6,360 bases of DNA from Actinomycetes bacterium (GTDB lineage: Bacteria; Actinomycetota; Acidimicrobiia; Acidimicrobiales; RAAP-2). The position numbers and the translations under genes are program-made. How positions within the stretch are numbered: the stretch's first letter is position 1; each line of letters opens with the position of its first letter. The stretch spans positions 1-6,360 of the forward strand of contig JAKAZC010000167.1 of assembly GCA_021826655.1 (NCBI GenBank), read 5' to 3'. The notes under the pieces were generated by a model. The model worked only from the letters and a program-made list of their open reading frames with translations. It searched no databases and was not told the DNA's origin. Positions 5,444-6,360 of this stretch are shown one piece after another.

Positions 5444-6136
5444 TCAGGCGTAGGGCGGGCTGACGGCGACGTCGGAGACGGCCGTGCTCATGGTGGCGGC
5501 TGACGCACTTGCGCCTCCGGCGGGCAGGTGGGTGATGTCTGCACCCTCCGAACCCTCGGCTCCGGCCGCCTCCAGGATGATCAGTCCGGCCTCCGCCAGG
5601 TCACGCAGCGTGCGCATGCCGGTCACCTGGTCGGACCCGATCGAGTCGAGCACGGTGCGGACCGAATGGCCACCGTTGCCGATGGTGGTGAGCACCTTCC
5701 ACTGGTCGCCCCGGATCTGCACGTCGTCGCCAGGGGGGTTGGGGGAGAGGCGCACGATGGCGTCGAGCGGCACCACGGTGCGCAGCTCGTGCCACTCCTC
5801 GACCTGGGGGCGGACCTCGTCGAGGACGGCCGCCACCGGGACCTTGGGCTGCCCGCTCGACGAGACGAGGCCGGCGGTGAAGTAGAACCACCCCTCGGTC
5901 ACGCACGCCAACTCGAAGACGGCCTGCCCGATGGTGGTCGCCGCACCGACATGGGCGTTCGAGAGCTCGCCGCCGTCGAGCCACACCCGGCCGTCGACAC
6001 CGGAGCCCACCACCTGGAGCTCGCCCGTCTGACCGGTGTCGGCCAGCATCGACAGGATGTCCGACAGCGTGAAGATTCCCAGTGACCCCACCAGAGATGC
6101 TGCGGGTGCCTCCCCGGACGTCTGCATCTGACTCAT
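5444..6136 (-). CDS. DUF4388 domain protein with C-terminal winged-helix-like region
   Basis: The function is unknown. The 230-residue product begins with a DUF4388 (PatA N-terminal-like) domain at about residues 14-88: SLVGSLGIFTLSDILSMLADTGQTGEL, then a short beta-strand region with VDGRVWLDGGELSNAHVG, then IGQAVFELACVTEGWFYFTAG. A second region (about 120-190) resembles a winged-helix fold, ending in VRTVLDSI...RTLRDLAEAGLIIL. The last 40 residues are Ala/Gly/Ser-rich and look disordered. There is no signal peptide or membrane segment. An ATG ten codons further upstream (6166) is in frame, but GGAAGGA 6 nt before the ATG at 6136 marks this start. DUF4388 proteins are often linked to signalling, motility or GTPase modules, so a regulatory or scaffold role is plausible but unproven. 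A cAMP-receptor-like site lies about 150 bp upstream. Confidence 0.85.
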   Translation of the reverse strand: MSQMQTSGEAPAASLVGSLGIFTLSDILSMLADTGQTGELQVVGSGVDGRVWLDGGELSNAHVGAATTIGQAVFELACVTEGWFYFTAGLVSSSGQPKVPVAAVLDEVRPQVEEWHELRTVVPLDAIVRLSPNPPGDDVQIRGDQWKVLTTIGNGGHSVRTVLDSIGSDQVTGMRTLRDLAEAGLIILEAAGAEGSEGADITHLPAGGASASAATMSTAVSDVAVSPPYA

Positions 6137-6142
6137 CGTGGT

Positions 6143-6149
6143 TCCTTCC
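6143..6149 (-). promoter_or_regulatory. Ribosome binding site deciding the DUF4388 start
   Basis: On the minus strand GGAAGGA is followed by a 6-nt spacer and then the ATG at 6136. It lies within the alternative longer frame starting at 6166, so it favours the shorter protein. Confidence 0.8.
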
Positions 6150-6285
6150 CCTTGGACGACGGCCATTCGAGGTTATGCGCCCTACGGAGGCCGGCGCCAG
6201 GGGCAATTCCGGCTGCGCGCTCCTGGATCCGGCACCGACCGTCCCCGGATCCAGTCACTGCGAGCGGCAAAGGTTGACCGCGCAT

Positions 6286-6301
6286 AGTGAAAATAGTCAC
6301 A
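6286..6301 (-). promoter_or_regulatory. CRP/GlxR-type cAMP receptor protein binding site
   Basis: On the minus strand the sequence is TGTGA-CTATTT-TCACT, which matches the CRP consensus TGTGA-N6-TCACA (also used by mycobacterial CRP and close to corynebacterial GlxR) at nine of ten defined positions. It lies about 150 bp before the DUF4388 start codon in a gene-free stretch. The spacer and its edge contain AT-rich -10-like hexamers (TATTTT, CACTAT), so binding could block a promoter at this spot or activate one downstream; no clear downstream -10 was found. The match is seen directly; the regulator and the regulated gene are inferred. A gene to the right of the window could also be the target. 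Confidence 0.55.
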
Positions 6302-6322
6302 CCGATTGCGGTCGTTGTCCAC

Positions 6323-6337
6323 CCCGACTCCGTCGGG
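6323..6337. other. Small perfect hairpin at the right edge
   Basis: CCCGAC (6323-6328) pairs with GTCGGG (6332-6337) over a 3-nt loop. It lies upstream of the CRP-like site in the 6137-6360 gene-free stretch. It might be a terminator of a gene beyond the window or chance symmetry; no T-tract follows in either direction. Confidence 0.25.
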
Positions 6338-6360
6338 CGCCGGTGGCGGGGTCTCGGCAC

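Noticed and set aside
6133..6360. A 75-codon minus-strand frame upstream of and overlapping the DUF4388 start
   Set aside because: It has no recognisable domain and runs through the CRP-like site and the ribosome binding site; it looks like an untranslated leader.

Overview
The window is very GC-rich, with G/C-biased third codon positions, several apparently leaderless genes and a tmRNA that does not encode its CCA end. The gene order mec-cysO-cysM, then a metallo-beta-lactamase-fold gene, rph and rdgB, is the order of the Mycobacterium tuberculosis Rv1334-Rv1341 block. The host is therefore an actinobacterium. The protein variants and the DUF4388 neighbour suggest a deep lineage such as Acidimicrobiia rather than Mycobacteriales; this placement is inference.

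Layout. At the left edge the minus strand carries ssrA (tmRNA, 26-373), with smpB (550-1074) upstream of it. Together they form the trans-translation module that rescues stalled ribosomes. Between them lies a 15-bp perfect inverted repeat enclosing three exact 11-bp tandem repeats. A divergent intergenic region of about 90 bp separates smpB from a plus-strand series: mec (JAMM metalloprotease, 1165-1572), cysO (ubiquitin-like sulfur carrier, 1680-1961) and cysM (cysteine synthase, 1994-2941). This is the CysO-dependent cysteine pathway: thiocarboxylated CysO gives its sulfur to an aminoacrylate on CysM, and Mec releases cysteine from the CysO-Cys adduct. The MoeZ-type enzyme that activates CysO is not in the window. 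After a GC-rich hairpin comes a leaderless metallo-beta-lactamase-fold gene (3086-3844, like Rv1339, a cAMP phosphodiesterase). It is followed by rph (RNase PH, 3975-4763) and rdgB (non-canonical purine NTP pyrophosphatase, 4760-5374), the last two overlapping by 4 bp.

The right end holds a convergent minus-strand DUF4388 gene (5444-6136). Its upstream region contains a near-perfect CRP/GlxR-type cAMP-receptor palindrome, which is notable beside a putative cAMP phosphodiesterase gene.

No mobile element, CRISPR array or ordinary tRNA gene is visible. Every main gene but one belongs to a known family. The points most worth a second look are the CysO C-terminus, which runs two residues past Gly-Gly and so implies proteolytic maturation, the repeat structure in front of ssrA, the short non-ALAA tmRNA tag, and the CRP-like site.
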